Source of the DNA: UBA6168 sp964423205
GTDB taxonomy: Bacteria; Bacteroidota; Bacteroidia; Chitinophagales; Saprospiraceae
Length of the DNA stretch: 64,000 bases
Direction of reading: 5' to 3'
Assembly (NCBI GenBank): GCA_964423205.1
Contig: CAYRDX010000009.1
Coordinates: 21,958-85,957, forward strand
The notes under the pieces were generated by a model. The model did not search any database. It was not told where the DNA came from and saw only the letters and a program-made list of their open reading frames with translations. Shown here in pieces: positions 8,759 to 20,200 of the stretch. Within the stretch, counting starts at the first letter, position 1. The number at the start of each line of letters is the position of its first letter. Made by a program: the position numbers and the translations under genes.

Positions 8759-9185
8759 GCCCGGGATTGAGAAAATGTTCAATAAAAGGAAAAGAACTTC
8801 CGATAACTATTCCTTTTTACACTAATTGGGACTGACCAAAAATGATGACTAATTATAAATAAGAAATTCGGCTGCTCACTTGACTTTGACACTTAATTGA
8901 GTTAAAAAATTGATTATCAACACTCTGATTTTTGGCTTTCGCACCCGCCAGCTGGCGGGCTGCCAGGCTATCCTTGGGCAGGATGGGCGGTAGTGTTTTC
9001 AATGCCAGTAATTGTAACAGGTCTTTTTGAAAGTTGTCTAAGTTGGCCCTTAGATAGAATTATGCATCCCCTTGCTGGACCAGGCTGAATTGCATGCTAT
9101 CAAGGGATTTGCGAATATGGTTTTCGGAATGGGGCTGGCCGGCTTCCCGGATAAAAATACCCACCCGTGATTTCTTCAGATACTT
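8759..9185. other. Intergenic region with a 16-bp perfect palindrome
   Basis: No gene is visible in these ~430 bases. The only structure is the perfect palindrome cccgccagctggcggg (8944-8959), followed by a second GC-rich stretch up to ~8990. The surroundings are AT-rich, so this looks like a dispersed REP-like element rather than part of a gene. Confidence 0.6.
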
Positions 9186-9947
9186 CTACACCCCCGCAAT
9201 CCTCCTCTTATATTCCGCCAATGCTTCGTCAAGGCGAACTTTTGCGGTGGTATCGCCGGGCACGTTGTGTGAGGGATGGATATAGAGTTTTACACCACGG
9301 TCAGCCAATATTTCGGCCACGGTTGTAACGGTCATCCAAACGCAGGTGACAAAAGCAATGGTGGAAACTGGACCTACTTTATCAAAGTGATTTTTCAGAG
9401 GAACGGATGCATCCTCAATCGGTGTGCAGGTATCTACAATTATGTCAGCGAGGTCGAAGATGGTCTTGCCGCAAGAGTGCCGCGAGGTTTTTCCAACTGC
9501 CTCTGCTGCCGAGCCAAAAGCGATAACTTTCATTCCTTTTTTCCTGGCTTCGAGGGCGATGTCGATATTGACGTTGTTGATGCCGGTGTGCGAAAATATC
9601 CACATGGTGTCGCGGCTGTCGAAATCATATCCTTTCATAATTTCCTGACCGTAACCCTCCACACGTTCCAAGAATATGAATTGATGCACGCCCATTTCAC
9701 CTGTTATCCTGGTAAAAAACGTCAGGGGAAGTTCTATCATGGGGTGAAAGCCAACGAATCCGCCAATTCTCGGGTACATTTCTTCGATAGGTAAGGTGGC
9801 ATGACCGCATCCGAAAGTATGCACCCAACGGCCCTGTTCTATTGTATCTGCCATTGTTTCAGCCGCTTTGCGGATGTTTTCCATTTGGGTTTCCTCAATT
9901 TTTGACATGATGTCATAGGCATTGCGTAGCCACTGTTTTGCCAGCAT
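9186..9947 (-). CDS. SIS-domain sugar isomerase-like protein (UPF0309 type)
   Basis: 253 residues, cytoplasmic. Motifs fit the SIS_2 / UPF0309 family: TFGCGHATLPIEEMYPR near residue 45, IFSHTGINNVNIDIALEARK near residue 115 (phosphosugar-binding loop), then VIAFGSA. SIS domains bind phosphorylated (amino) sugars and act as isomerases, etherases or regulators. It is the third gene of a minus-strand operon after a ROK kinase and an MFS transporter, with a 4-bp gap from the transporter. It therefore probably handles the sugar imported and phosphorylated by its neighbours. The substrate is not determinable. N-acetyl amino sugars are a reasonable guess. Confidence 0.85.
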   Translation of the reverse strand: MLAKQWLRNAYDIMSKIEETQMENIRKAAETMADTIEQGRWVHTFGCGHATLPIEEMYPRIGGFVGFHPMIELPLTFFTRITGEMGVHQFIFLERVEGYGQEIMKGYDFDSRDTMWIFSHTGINNVNIDIALEARKKGMKVIAFGSAAEAVGKTSRHSCGKTIFDLADIIVDTCTPIEDASVPLKNHFDKVGPVSTIAFVTCVWMTVTTVAEILADRGVKLYIHPSHNVPGDTTAKVRLDEALAEYKRRIAGV

Positions 9948-9951
9948 GGTT

Positions 9952-11130
9952 TTATGATTGTGTTGTGATGAATTTGTTTTTAAGCTCTTTTCGAAGTATA
10001 ACCCAGCAAAGGAAGCTCATGAATATAGCTTCAATGATAATGGCGGGCACTACCTGACCTATCCCGAACTGCTTTGCAATAATTCCCATCAGATAGTTGA
10101 GCAACATATTGCCAATCAAAGCCACTGAAAGAATAAAGCTGAATGCCGTTGCTGTGAGGTGTTGGAAATGCCTGCCAACGATACCATACATGATGGGGAA
10201 TCCTGCAGCTAGTCCCGCACCCATAATAATCAGCGAAGTTACCACTGTGTAGTAATCATTTGTCATCGCCAACATGAAACCACTGATGAGTAACATGCCC
10301 ATGGAAAGCCAAAGTACTGCCGCATTGGACACTTTTCTGAGCAAACCTCCGAGAATCAGCCGCATGAGTGCCATGCCCACAACATTGAGCGTAAGCGCAT
10401 AAAGAGCTTTGCTTTCATCTATTTGCAGGTCGTCGATGAGGTAAGAGGTAATCCAGTTATGTACGATGGCTTCAAGGCTGCTTTGAAAAAACAGGAAAAA
10501 AGCAATCAGGAGGATGAAATCATTTTTGATTAAATCCGTCACCTGTTTTAATTGCAGCTTTTCTGTTTGTTTTGCCGGTGGAAATGTTATGAAAAACATG
10601 AAAAAGGATACGACAAAAGCCAATACACTGATGGCTTTCAGCATAATCTCAAAACCATAACTTCCTTTGTACAATCCTAATATAAAAGGCATGCCCAAGG
10701 CGCCGATGGAAAAGAAAACACCCAGAAGGCTCAGGTTTGCTTCCTTGTCTCTTTCACTGATGTCGGATACCAATGCATTGGTGGCTCCATTTACCATTCC
10801 TCCTCCGAATCCGAACAGAAAGATTCCTGATTTCAGAATATCAAGGTTTTCCAACTCAGCTATTCCCAAAAGGCCAAAACCAATCAATGCCGAACAAAAG
10901 GTCAGTATCCATTTATAGCCATATCTGTCGCAAAGTGGACCAAAAACCAGGGAGCCTGCCAGAATTCCCAATGGTAAAATCGCAAAGATGGAACCCGCAG
11001 CTATTTCATCCAGTCCGAATTTATTTCTCAAATCGGGGAGCACAGCACCTAGTGTAATCAGTGTTATGCCAAACAATAGCATTCCTGCGCAGGCAGTAAA
11101 GAAATTGAGCGTCTTGTTATAAGTATTCAT
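9952..11130 (-). CDS. MFS sugar transporter
   Basis: 392 residues from ATG 11130 (MNTYNKTLNFF), with 12 hydrophobic segments. An alternative start at 11172 would lie deep inside the upstream ROK gene. The loop GPLCDRYGYKW between TM2 and TM3 is the MFS signature, and the GFGGGMVNGATNALVSD stretch resembles FucP/NanT-like carriers. The start codon region overlaps the end of the ROK gene (stop 11117-11119) by 14 nt, which indicates translational coupling. It probably imports the sugar used by the ROK kinase and SIS protein. Confidence 0.88.
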   Translation of the reverse strand: MNTYNKTLNFFTACAGMLLFGITLITLGAVLPDLRNKFGLDEIAAGSIFAILPLGILAGSLVFGPLCDRYGYKWILTFCSALIGFGLLGIAELENLDILKSGIFLFGFGGGMVNGATNALVSDISERDKEANLSLLGVFFSIGALGMPFILGLYKGSYGFEIMLKAISVLAFVVSFFMFFITFPPAKQTEKLQLKQVTDLIKNDFILLIAFFLFFQSSLEAIVHNWITSYLIDDLQIDESKALYALTLNVVGMALMRLILGGLLRKVSNAAVLWLSMGMLLISGFMLAMTNDYYTVVTSLIIMGAGLAAGFPIMYGIVGRHFQHLTATAFSFILSVALIGNMLLNYLMGIIAKQFGIGQVVPAIIIEAIFMSFLCWVILRKELKNKFITTQS

Positions 11131-12067
11131 TTCCGTGTTTATCGAGCAAGAGCAGGGCTGCGTAGGCCGCACCTATGACTCCTGCATCACCACCCAAAGC
11201 TGAACCCTTTAATTGATACATTCTGGCACTGATGGGTTGCGACCAAAAGTCAGCTTCCTTCTTTATTTCTTCGAGAAATCTCAATCCTGGGCCAAACACT
11301 CCACCTCCCAATACTATGACTTCGGGATTAAAAGTACTGACCAGGTTGGAGATTCCCATGCCCCAAAGTCTTATGCAACTCCTGATGGTTTTTTCAGCTA
11401 TTTGGTCTTTATCGTAGTTCTCAAAAATATGATGTGTATTCAGGTTTTCAGTCATCGATACTAGCTTGCCCTGGTAACTTGAATCATCCTTCATGAGCAA
11501 TCCCGCCAGTTCAACCATTCCCTTTCCGGAAGCAAAATGCTCAAAAGGAAAAACAGCTCCATCCATTAGTGGTGAAGGTAGTGGTATCCAACCAACTGCG
11601 CCAGCTATGTCCGCTGCGCCGTGTAATACACGGTTTTCTGAATAAATTCCGGCGCCAATGCCCGTACCAATGGATAAATAAATAGCGTGCTTGGTGCCTA
11701 TTGCATTACCTTTCCAAATCTCGCCAAGAATATAACACGTGCGGTCACTCTCCACTGTCACGTGCTTTCCAGTGGTAACATCTTTCAATTTATCTTTTAA
11801 GGGAAAATAGTCCCATCCTTTAATATTGGGAGCCCAAATCGTACCTCTTACTTTATCTGAAATGCCGGGGATAGAAATACCAATGGCCTGTATCTCAAAT
11901 TCTTCATGGGAACAAATCCTGTTGATTTCACTTTTTATGGTTTCAGTCACCTGATCCCCCTCAACAGTTTTCAGCAGAAACCTGTCAGTATAAAGCTGAC
12001 GGCCTGATTCATCCACGACCGACAATGCGATTTTGGTGCCTCCAACATCTATACCCAGTAACGCCAT
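11117..12067 (-). CDS. ROK family sugar kinase-like protein, lacks the ROK zinc motif
   Basis: 316 residues. The ATP-binding phosphate-1 loop is clear at the N-terminus (LGIDVGGTKIALSVVD). Further ROK features are SIGTGIGAGIYSENRVLHGA near residue 135 and NPEVIVLGGGVFG near residue 255. Where canonical ROK kinases have the HxCxCGxxGCxE zinc-binding signature, this protein reads AVGWIPLPSPLMDGAVFPFE with no cysteines, so it belongs to a divergent subgroup. It has no helix-turn-helix, so it is a kinase rather than a repressor type. It is the first gene of the ROK-MFS-SIS operon. Confidence 0.85.
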   Translation of the reverse strand: MALLGIDVGGTKIALSVVDESGRQLYTDRFLLKTVEGDQVTETIKSEINRICSHEEFEIQAIGISIPGISDKVRGTIWAPNIKGWDYFPLKDKLKDVTTGKHVTVESDRTCYILGEIWKGNAIGTKHAIYLSIGTGIGAGIYSENRVLHGAADIAGAVGWIPLPSPLMDGAVFPFEHFASGKGMVELAGLLMKDDSSYQGKLVSMTENLNTHHIFENYDKDQIAEKTIRSCIRLWGMGISNLVSTFNPEVIVLGGGVFGPGLRFLEEIKKEADFWSQPISARMYQLKGSALGGDAGVIGAAYAALLLLDKHGNEYL

Positions 12068-12513
12068 TTTTTACTGTTTTAAGAAGGCAGAAAGATAAAC
12101 CTGTGGTTGAAATGGCTACCATCCTGGCTATTCAATTTTCCATGTTTATCGAAAATAAAGTGAAGGATTTTTTGCACAGACTTTCTTTTATGAGCCAAAG
12201 CATGATTTTGACCTGCGATGAATCAGTACCATAATTTTCTCAGGACAAAAGTCATCCTATTGCCAATCTCGCAGCTGTATGTGATGACAATTACCACCCC
12301 TGATTTTTACAGCATTTGAATAATCCCCAATTTTTCTAACTTTCGCCCATCGGGTTCTTTTCAAAGTCGGACAAATGAAAAGACCTGTTTTACTGCATTA
12401 AAAGGGCTTATATTCTGGAAATCGCCATCCCTTAAGTCCTTTTACACCTCTCCACAACTGGCGATTGATGAATGATTTATGTCAGTACACACAAAGTCAT
12501 AAATTCAAAAACT
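12068..12513. other. Divergent intergenic region, no gene seen
   Basis: The ~450-bp spacer lies between the minus-strand sugar operon and the plus-strand lipid locus. It must hold promoters for both. I see no convincing gene, long repeat or obvious operator in it. Confidence 0.5.
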
Positions 12514-14175
12514 ATGGGATCAAACAAAGGTATTGAGAAAGCCGAACTCGACATGATAGTGGATGCTATCAAAGCCTATGCAACGGAAAATTTTCCGGAA
12601 TCACGCCTGCTGGAACTGGACCACAATGACGAATACCCAATTGAAGACATCCGTAAAATGTGCGGCGAGGGTTTGGGCTTGCACCTCATTTTTATACCCC
12701 AGGAATATGAAGGAATGGGAGGAGGAGCATGGGACTCATACAGGGTTTGTGAAACCATGGCCAGCATCGACCTCGGTGTGGCAACCGGAATTTTTGCCAC
12801 TTTCCTCGGTGCCGACCCCATTGTTTTTGGGGCAACCGAAGATCAAAAGAAGAATTGGCTTAGCCGCATAGCTGTTGAGGGATTGCTGCTGGCTTATGGT
12901 GCCACCGAACCTGATGCCGGCTCTGACTTAGGTGCTTTACGCACCACTGCAACTCCGGTAATGAAAGATGGTAAGGTCACAGGCTACAAACTCAATGGTG
13001 CCAAGCAGTGGATAAGCAATGGTGGTTATGCCGACATGTACACCATTTTGGCAAATGCCCCCGGCGGACCTACCTGGTTCGTGCTCGAAAAAGGTGCTGA
13101 AGGATTCGCATACGGAAAACCGGAAGACAAGCATGGTATCCGCACCAGCAATACCGCCGCACTTTCACTTGAAGAAGTTTATGTGCCGGCTGAAAATCTG
13201 GTTGGTGAAGGTGAAGGAAAAGGTCTGTATCAGGCGCAACTCGTATTTGGCTACACCCGTCTGATGGTTGCCGCTTTCGGACTTGGAGGCGGCTGGGGCG
13301 CACTCAACAGGGCTATCCCTTATTCGCAGGAAAGGATTCAAAGAGGTACACCACTTTCAGAAAAGCAGGGATATACCCACAAATTGATCGTTCCCAATGT
13401 CGCCCGTTTGGAAGCTGCCCGGTCTTATGTTGAGGAAACAGCAGAAAGGATTGACAATGACGAAGGCAATCTCAACACCGAAGGAGCGATAGCAAAATAC
13501 ATGGCTACGGTTTCAGGTAATCAGGCAGCCGACGACAGCATTCAGGCCCTCGGTGGTTATGGTTTCACCAAAGAATACATGGTTGAAAAACACAAGCGCG
13601 ATGTGCGCATCACGACCATTTACGAAGGTACCTCCGAAATCATGGAGATGACCATCAGCCGTGACCGCTGGCAATTGCACCTGAAAACTCAAGGCCAGTA
13701 CTACCATGATATGGCCCGGCAGATGGAAAGTCTGCATATCCAAAATCCAAACGTCGGTGCCAATATCGCCGCCATTGCTATGCATACACTCGCAGACCTG
13801 CTGGAGCAGGCCAGGGTAAGGCGACTGACACGCCATCAGCATATCCTGTTGCGCATTGGTGAGTGGATAGCCTGGGCAGAATGTGCCGGTTCTATGGCCA
13901 GAAGGGCCGTGCGGGCTGCCAATGGCACTCTACACGAGAAGGCTGACAACCGTTTTGATGCAAATGCACTGGCTACACTTAGTCGCATTTATGCTCGCGA
14001 AGCCGCCATGAAAGTAGGTCAGGATGGCTTGAGATGGATACTGGGAGCGGATGCACTTACTCCAGCAGAGGCTGCAGCTTTTGAAAGTAAACTCAATTTG
14101 TCCAGTATCTATCTGGTTCAGACCGGTATGATCAGCGACATGGATGCCATTTGTGATGTAATTTATAAGAGATAG
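12514..14175 (+). CDS. Acyl-CoA dehydrogenase family protein
   Basis: About 553 residues from ATG 12514 (MGSNKGIEKAEL). The upstream ATG at 12472 adds 14 residues of non-family character. The order is N-terminal helical domain, beta domain (LLAYGATEPDAGSDLGAL; KQWISNGGYADMY), C-terminal helical domain with the catalytic-Glu motif TTIYEGTSEIMEM, then an extra ~120-residue helical extension seen in larger ACADs. It introduces an alpha-beta double bond using FAD. Only 51 bp separate it from the megasynthase, so it probably supplies or modifies the acyl chain for that enzyme. A general beta-oxidation role is the alternative. Confidence 0.92.
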   Translation: MGSNKGIEKAELDMIVDAIKAYATENFPESRLLELDHNDEYPIEDIRKMCGEGLGLHLIFIPQEYEGMGGGAWDSYRVCETMASIDLGVATGIFATFLGADPIVFGATEDQKKNWLSRIAVEGLLLAYGATEPDAGSDLGALRTTATPVMKDGKVTGYKLNGAKQWISNGGYADMYTILANAPGGPTWFVLEKGAEGFAYGKPEDKHGIRTSNTAALSLEEVYVPAENLVGEGEGKGLYQAQLVFGYTRLMVAAFGLGGGWGALNRAIPYSQERIQRGTPLSEKQGYTHKLIVPNVARLEAARSYVEETAERIDNDEGNLNTEGAIAKYMATVSGNQAADDSIQALGGYGFTKEYMVEKHKRDVRITTIYEGTSEIMEMTISRDRWQLHLKTQGQYYHDMARQMESLHIQNPNVGANIAAIAMHTLADLLEQARVRRLTRHQHILLRIGEWIAWAECAGSMARRAVRAANGTLHEKADNRFDANALATLSRIYAREAAMKVGQDGLRWILGADALTPAEAAAFESKLNLSSIYLVQTGMISDMDAICDVIYKR

Positions 14176-14226
14176 TGAAAACGAGCCGGATGCCCTGTTA
14201 GCACCGGTCTTTGAAATTTTAGAAAA

Positions 14227-17200
14227 ATGGAAAAAGCAACACATAAAACAGTAGCGATTGTTGGTATTGGAGCAGTGATGCCTGACGCCCACGATTTACC
14301 ACTATTCTGGAATAATATTAAACAGGGAAAATACAGTGTAACCGAAGTCCCTGAAAATAGATGGAGTTTGGATAAATACTACGACCCCGATCCAAAAGTT
14401 CCGGACAAAACCTACAGCAAAATTGGAGGCTGGGTGAAAGATGATTATTGGGATCCTCTGAAATGGGGTTTGCCTATTCCGCCAAGAATCTGCGACCAGA
14501 TGGACAATACACAACGCTGGGCCATCAGTGCTACCAGACAGGCATTGGCAGATTTTGGTTTCCCTGAGAAGGATTTTGACCGCGACCGTACAGCCGTAAT
14601 TTTTGGTGTGGCCATGGGAGGCGACCAACACTTGTATTCTGCAGCCCGGATTTTTGTCCCTGAATATATTGGTTTGCTGGACAAATCACCTGGATTTGCC
14701 ACTCTCCCTGCTGATTTACGCAAGAAAATTATCGGCGAGATGACCGGCCAATTAGGGGATATATTCCCCAGCATTTCAGAAGATACCATGCCTGGTGAAC
14801 TGTCGAATATTGTTGCTGGCCGCATCGCAGCACTATACAATTTCCACGGACCAAATTACGTGGCTGATGCAGCCTGTGCTTCCGCAATGGCCGGCATTTC
14901 TGCAGCTATCGAAGGTTTGGTCAGTCACGACTACGACATGGTTGTAACTGGAGGCATCGATGCCAACATGAGCCCGACAACCTTTGTGAAATTCTGTAAA
15001 ATTGGTGCACTCTCAGCCACTGGTACAAGGCCTTATGCCGAAGGAGCCGATGGTTTTATCATGGGAGAAGGGGCTGCAGTTTTCCTGCTGAAACGACTGG
15101 CAGATGCTGAGCGCGATGGTGATAAAATATATGCTGTCATTCGCTCGGTAGGCGGATCCAGCGACGGTAAAGGAAAGGGCATCACGGCTCCCAACCCGGC
15201 AGGTCAGGTATTTGCTGTGAAAAGAGCCTGGGAAAATTCCGGCGTTTCACCTTCAACTGCTACCATGATAGAAGGACATGGTACATCGACATCCGTGGGT
15301 GATGCTGTGGAATTGAAATGCCTGCAGGATGTCTTCGGACAATTCAACCTGCCGGTTGGGTCAATCGCTCTGGGTTCCATTAAATCCAATATCGGCCACC
15401 TGAAGGGTGCTGCAGGAGCTGCGGGAATTGCGAAGGCCGTCATGTCATTGCATGAAAAAGTGCTGCCACCCAGCATCAACTTCCATTCCCCCAATTCCGG
15501 TTTTGAATTCGAAAAATCACCTTTTGCTGTGAACACACATTTGAGGCCTTGGGAGATGAAAAACGGAATCCCGCGCCGTTGTGGTGTGAGTGCATTCGGT
15601 TTTGGTGGAACAAATTTCCATGTGGTTCTGGAAGAACACATACCAGGAAAAATACTTTCCGAACAAAAAACTCAGGTATTCATGGCCAGCGAACCGGAAG
15701 CACCCCATGCTGCACCATTGAAAGTCCCTCTCAGAGGGGCGATGGTGAAAGGTACAAGTTCAAAGGAGGCTTTGGTTGCTTTCCTGGAAGAAAGCCTTAC
15801 CAAAGCAGAAGGCGGATGGACGCCAGCCATTGAACCACCACTGAAGGCTGACTTAAAAGCTGATCATCGCATTGCCCTTGATTTTGAAAATTCAACCGAC
15901 CTGGCCGGTAAAATCAAGAGAGCTATAAACGGTTTGCAATCCGACAATCCCAAAATATGGGATGCACTGAATGCCAAAGGTATTTTTTATAGCCAGGGGC
16001 CGGTTACGAAAACGGCATTCCTCTTCACTGGTCAGGGTTCCCAGTACATCAATATGCTGAAAGAGCTGAAAGAAATTGAACCCATCGTGAAGAAAATTTT
16101 CGACGAGGCCGATGAAGTCATGAAGCCCTTGTTGGGAAAGCCCTTGACGGAGTACATCTTTTTCGATAGAAACGATAAAGAAGCGGTGGAAGCAGCCACC
16201 AAAAACCTGATGCAGACGGAAATAACACAACCCGCTGTATTGTCAGTTGATTATGCCCTTTTTAAAATGATGGAAGCTTACGGGATAAAACCCGACTATG
16301 TCATGGGTCACAGTTTAGGGGAATATGGAGCTTTAGTTGCTTCAGGAGCGCTGGAGTTTGCCAGCGCACTGAAAGTGGTCAGTGCCCGCGGTGCGGAAAT
16401 GGCCAACGTGAAAGTGGAGGACAAGGGCATCATGGCTGCAGTTTTCGCTTCTCCGGACCAGATTTCGGAAGTCATCAGCAAGATTGATGGTTATGTTGAA
16501 ATTGCCAATGTGAACAGTTTCGGGCAATGCGTGATAGGCGGTGAAACAGAATCGACTTTGGCAGCCATGAAAGCCTGTAAAGCAGCGGGTTACCATGTGA
16601 CTCAATTGCCGGTTAGCCATGCCTTCCACACAAGAATTGTAGCGCCTGCCAGTATTCCATTTGCCAATGCGCTCAGAAATGGGAAATTGAAAGCACCTTC
16701 TATTCCAGTAATTTCCAACGTTACCGGCGAATTTTATCCCACAGGAGCGGATGTAGTTCCTGAGATACTGGATCTACTCTCCAGGCAGATTGCCTCCCCG
16801 GTTCAGTTTGTAAAAGGCATCAACAAATTGTACGAAAGTGGTGTCCGTGTATTTGTGGAATGTGGTCCAAAAAGGGCCTTGCATGGTTTTGTCAAAGACA
16901 TCACAGCTGAAAAGGAAGATGTGATGAACCTTTTCACCAACCAGCAAAAAGGTGGTGATATAGCTTCATTTAACCAGGCACTTTGTGGCTTGTATGCAGC
17001 CGGACTTGGATACGGCCGTGAAGAAATAAAAGTTGAGGTCCCACAGCAGGAAGTTCCTGCAGTGCAAGTTCAGGATACTATGCCTGTCGCAAGCAAATCG
17101 GCTCCGGTACCAACTTTTTCCAGCCAACAGACATCATCACCGGAAACCCCTTCCAGCACACCATCTGGTGATAGATATTCCCAACTAGGTAAGCTCTTTG

Positions 17201-20200
17201 TCGAATTCATGGACAAAGCCAATGCAGTGTACTCAGGAACTACCGGATCGCGTCCTGTGCAGGATATCTGGATAACCGGTGCAGCAGTGGGACTACCCAA
17301 GGTGGATGGAGTTTTCAGCGACTCCAACGTGGAGAAACTGCTGAATGGCGAGCAATTGATTAGTAACATTCCCGCTGAGTTTCAACAGGCCATGCTCGAC
17401 AGGAATATCACACGCCTGGTGAAAATGGGACACGGCGGGCCACGGTTCGAAACCATTTCCACAATCAATGAAGTCATAAAACTGGCCGCCCGAAAGGCCG
17501 GTATGGATTTAGCCGCCGATTTTGGATACCCCTCCAAACGTATGAGCGCCCTCGACATCACGACGGAACTGGCCATCGGTGCTGGCATCGATGCTATGCG
17601 GGATGCTGGTATTCCAATGGTCATGCACTATAAGACAACGACCACAGGCTCCAAATTACCCGACAGATGGTTGCTGCCTGCCCAGATGCAAAATGATACA
17701 GGCATCATTTTCTGTTCGGCTTTTCCTGGTTACAACAACTATGCAAAGGAAATGAGGGAGTACTTTGAAAATAAGGCTCTCAAAGAACAGTTGTCTGTAT
17801 TGAACAGTCTGCGAACCAGGATAGGTGCACAAAACGGCGCAGAAAAATTACATCTGGAAATTGATTCCCAAATCCTAAGGGTTCAGAAAGAACTGGAGAA
17901 AACACCTTATTCCTTTAACCGCAGATTCTTGCTGCGGGTATTGGCAATGGGCCACTCTCAGTTTGCTGAATATATCGGAGCCAAAGGCCCCAATACGCAA
18001 ATCAACTCTGCTTGCGCAAGCACAACCCTGGCAGTGGGAATGGCAAAAGACTGGATTGAAGCTGGACGTTGCAAAAGAGTTATCATAATTGCAGCCGATG
18101 ACATTACAGCTGATGAAACGATTGGCTGGTTCTCCAGTGGTTTTCTGGCCGCGGGTGCAGCCGCAACAGACGCCAGGGTGGAAGACGCAGCCCTGCCATT
18201 CGACAAACGTCGCCACGGCATGATAGTCGGTATGGGTGGTGCAGCCATAGTGGTGGAATCAGGTGGTTCAGCTTCTGAAAGAGGCATCAAACCAATTTGT
18301 GAAGTACTTAGCACGGTAGCAGCTAACAGCGCTTTCCACGCCACTCAGCTCGATGTGGACCATATCAAGTGCATCATGGAGGATCTCATAGCAGAGGCAG
18401 AACGCAAGTGGGGAATCGACCGCTATGAAATTGCCGCTCAAACGGTTTTTGTCTCTCATGAAACCTATACTCCCGCCAGAGGCGGCAGTGCTTCCGCTGA
18501 AATATTTGCGCTGCGCCATGTTTTCCAGTCGGCTGCCGATAAAATAGTCATTGCCAACACGAAAGGCATGACAGGACATGCCATGGCAGTTGGTATTGAA
18601 GATATACTGGCCATTAAATCTCTGGAAACCGGATGGGTACCGCCTGTTCCCAATTTCAAAGAAGTTGACCCGGAACTCGGAATGCTCAACCTGTCGAAAG
18701 GAGGAGCCTATCCCATTCGTTATGCACTCAGATTGGGTGCCGGTTTTGGTTCACAAATAGCCATGAGTCTCCTGCGCTGGACACCTGCTTCCGTAGATGG
18801 GTCCAGGCCAAAACCCAATCAGTTGGGGTATGCTTATCGCATCAACGACAATGACAGATGGAGAAACTGGTTGAAGGTAATCAGCGGTAAAGACGCACCT
18901 GAAATGGAGGTTGTAAAACGAACCCTCAGGATAAAAGATAAGTTTGGTGAACTATTAAGTGAGCCAGAAGATAACCTGAACGGCTTTGCTGAAGAAACTG
19001 CATCAACTGAACAGACCGTAACGGTGGAAACCACAGGAGTCGTGGTCGAAAACAATGGCCGAACTGAGTTATCAGATCCGGTCAGAGACCGAATTTTAAC
19101 ACTCATTTCAGAAAAGACAGGTTACCCGGTCGATATGCTCAATCCCGACCTTGACCTGGAGGCCGATCTGGGTATCGACACGGTAAAACAAGCTGAATTG
19201 TTTGCCGAAATCCGCGGCGAATACGGCATTGAGCGGGACGACAACGTTCAGTTGTCCAATTTCCCGACGCTCAACCACATTATACAGTTCGTTTACGACA
19301 AACGTCCAGGCCTAAAGCAGGCTGCCTCAACTGTTGCTACTTCCCCAACTCTATCAGCAGCCTCAATGGACGCTCCTGCAACGGCGGCGGCCTCGTCCCC
19401 CCTCGAAAGGAGTTGGGGGGTGACCTCACCAGCCCTGACTGATGGAGTCAAGGAAAAAATTCTCTTTCTCATTGCCGAAAAAACCGGCTACCCGGTTGAA
19501 ATGCTCGACCCTGAGCTCGACCTGGAGGCAGACCTCGGCATCGATACAGTCAAACAGGCAGAACTCTTTGCTGAAATCCGCGGCAACTGGGGCATCGACA
19601 GGGACGATAACCTGCAACTGGCAGATTTCCCGACTATCAATCATATCGTCCAGTTTGTCTATGACAGGAAACCAGAATTGAAGCAGGATTCGGTTTTACT
19701 GTCTGTGACCACCACTACTTCCGCAGACCTAGTGTCTGAAAAAGCTCCGGAAGACCATATAAAGTTTAGTAATCTCGAGGCTGTCAATCAGATTCCCAGA
19801 CGCATTCCAACACCGCAACTCAGACCAGCACTGAAATATTGCAAAGCATCAGGTGTGCAACTCAACGATGAAACAACAGTGCTCGTCATGCCCGACAATG
19901 GTGGAGTCGCAAAGTCTCTCCTTTCGCAACTGAAGAAATCGGGAGCGAAAGTGCATGTGCTTGATCAAGGTATTACCGCTGACCAACTCAGCAAACAGCT
20001 CTGTGATTTATCGGCAAATGGGCCCATTCACGGCGTGTACTGGTTGCCTGCACTCGATTACGAGGGTGACATTGAAAAACTGAGTTACAGGGATTGGAAA
20101 GCAGCCACGCAACTTCGTGTGAAGCTTCTTTACGCAACAATGCGTGAACTGGTGCTGCTGAAAAACGAAAACGTTTTCCTCGTCTCTGCAACATGCATGG

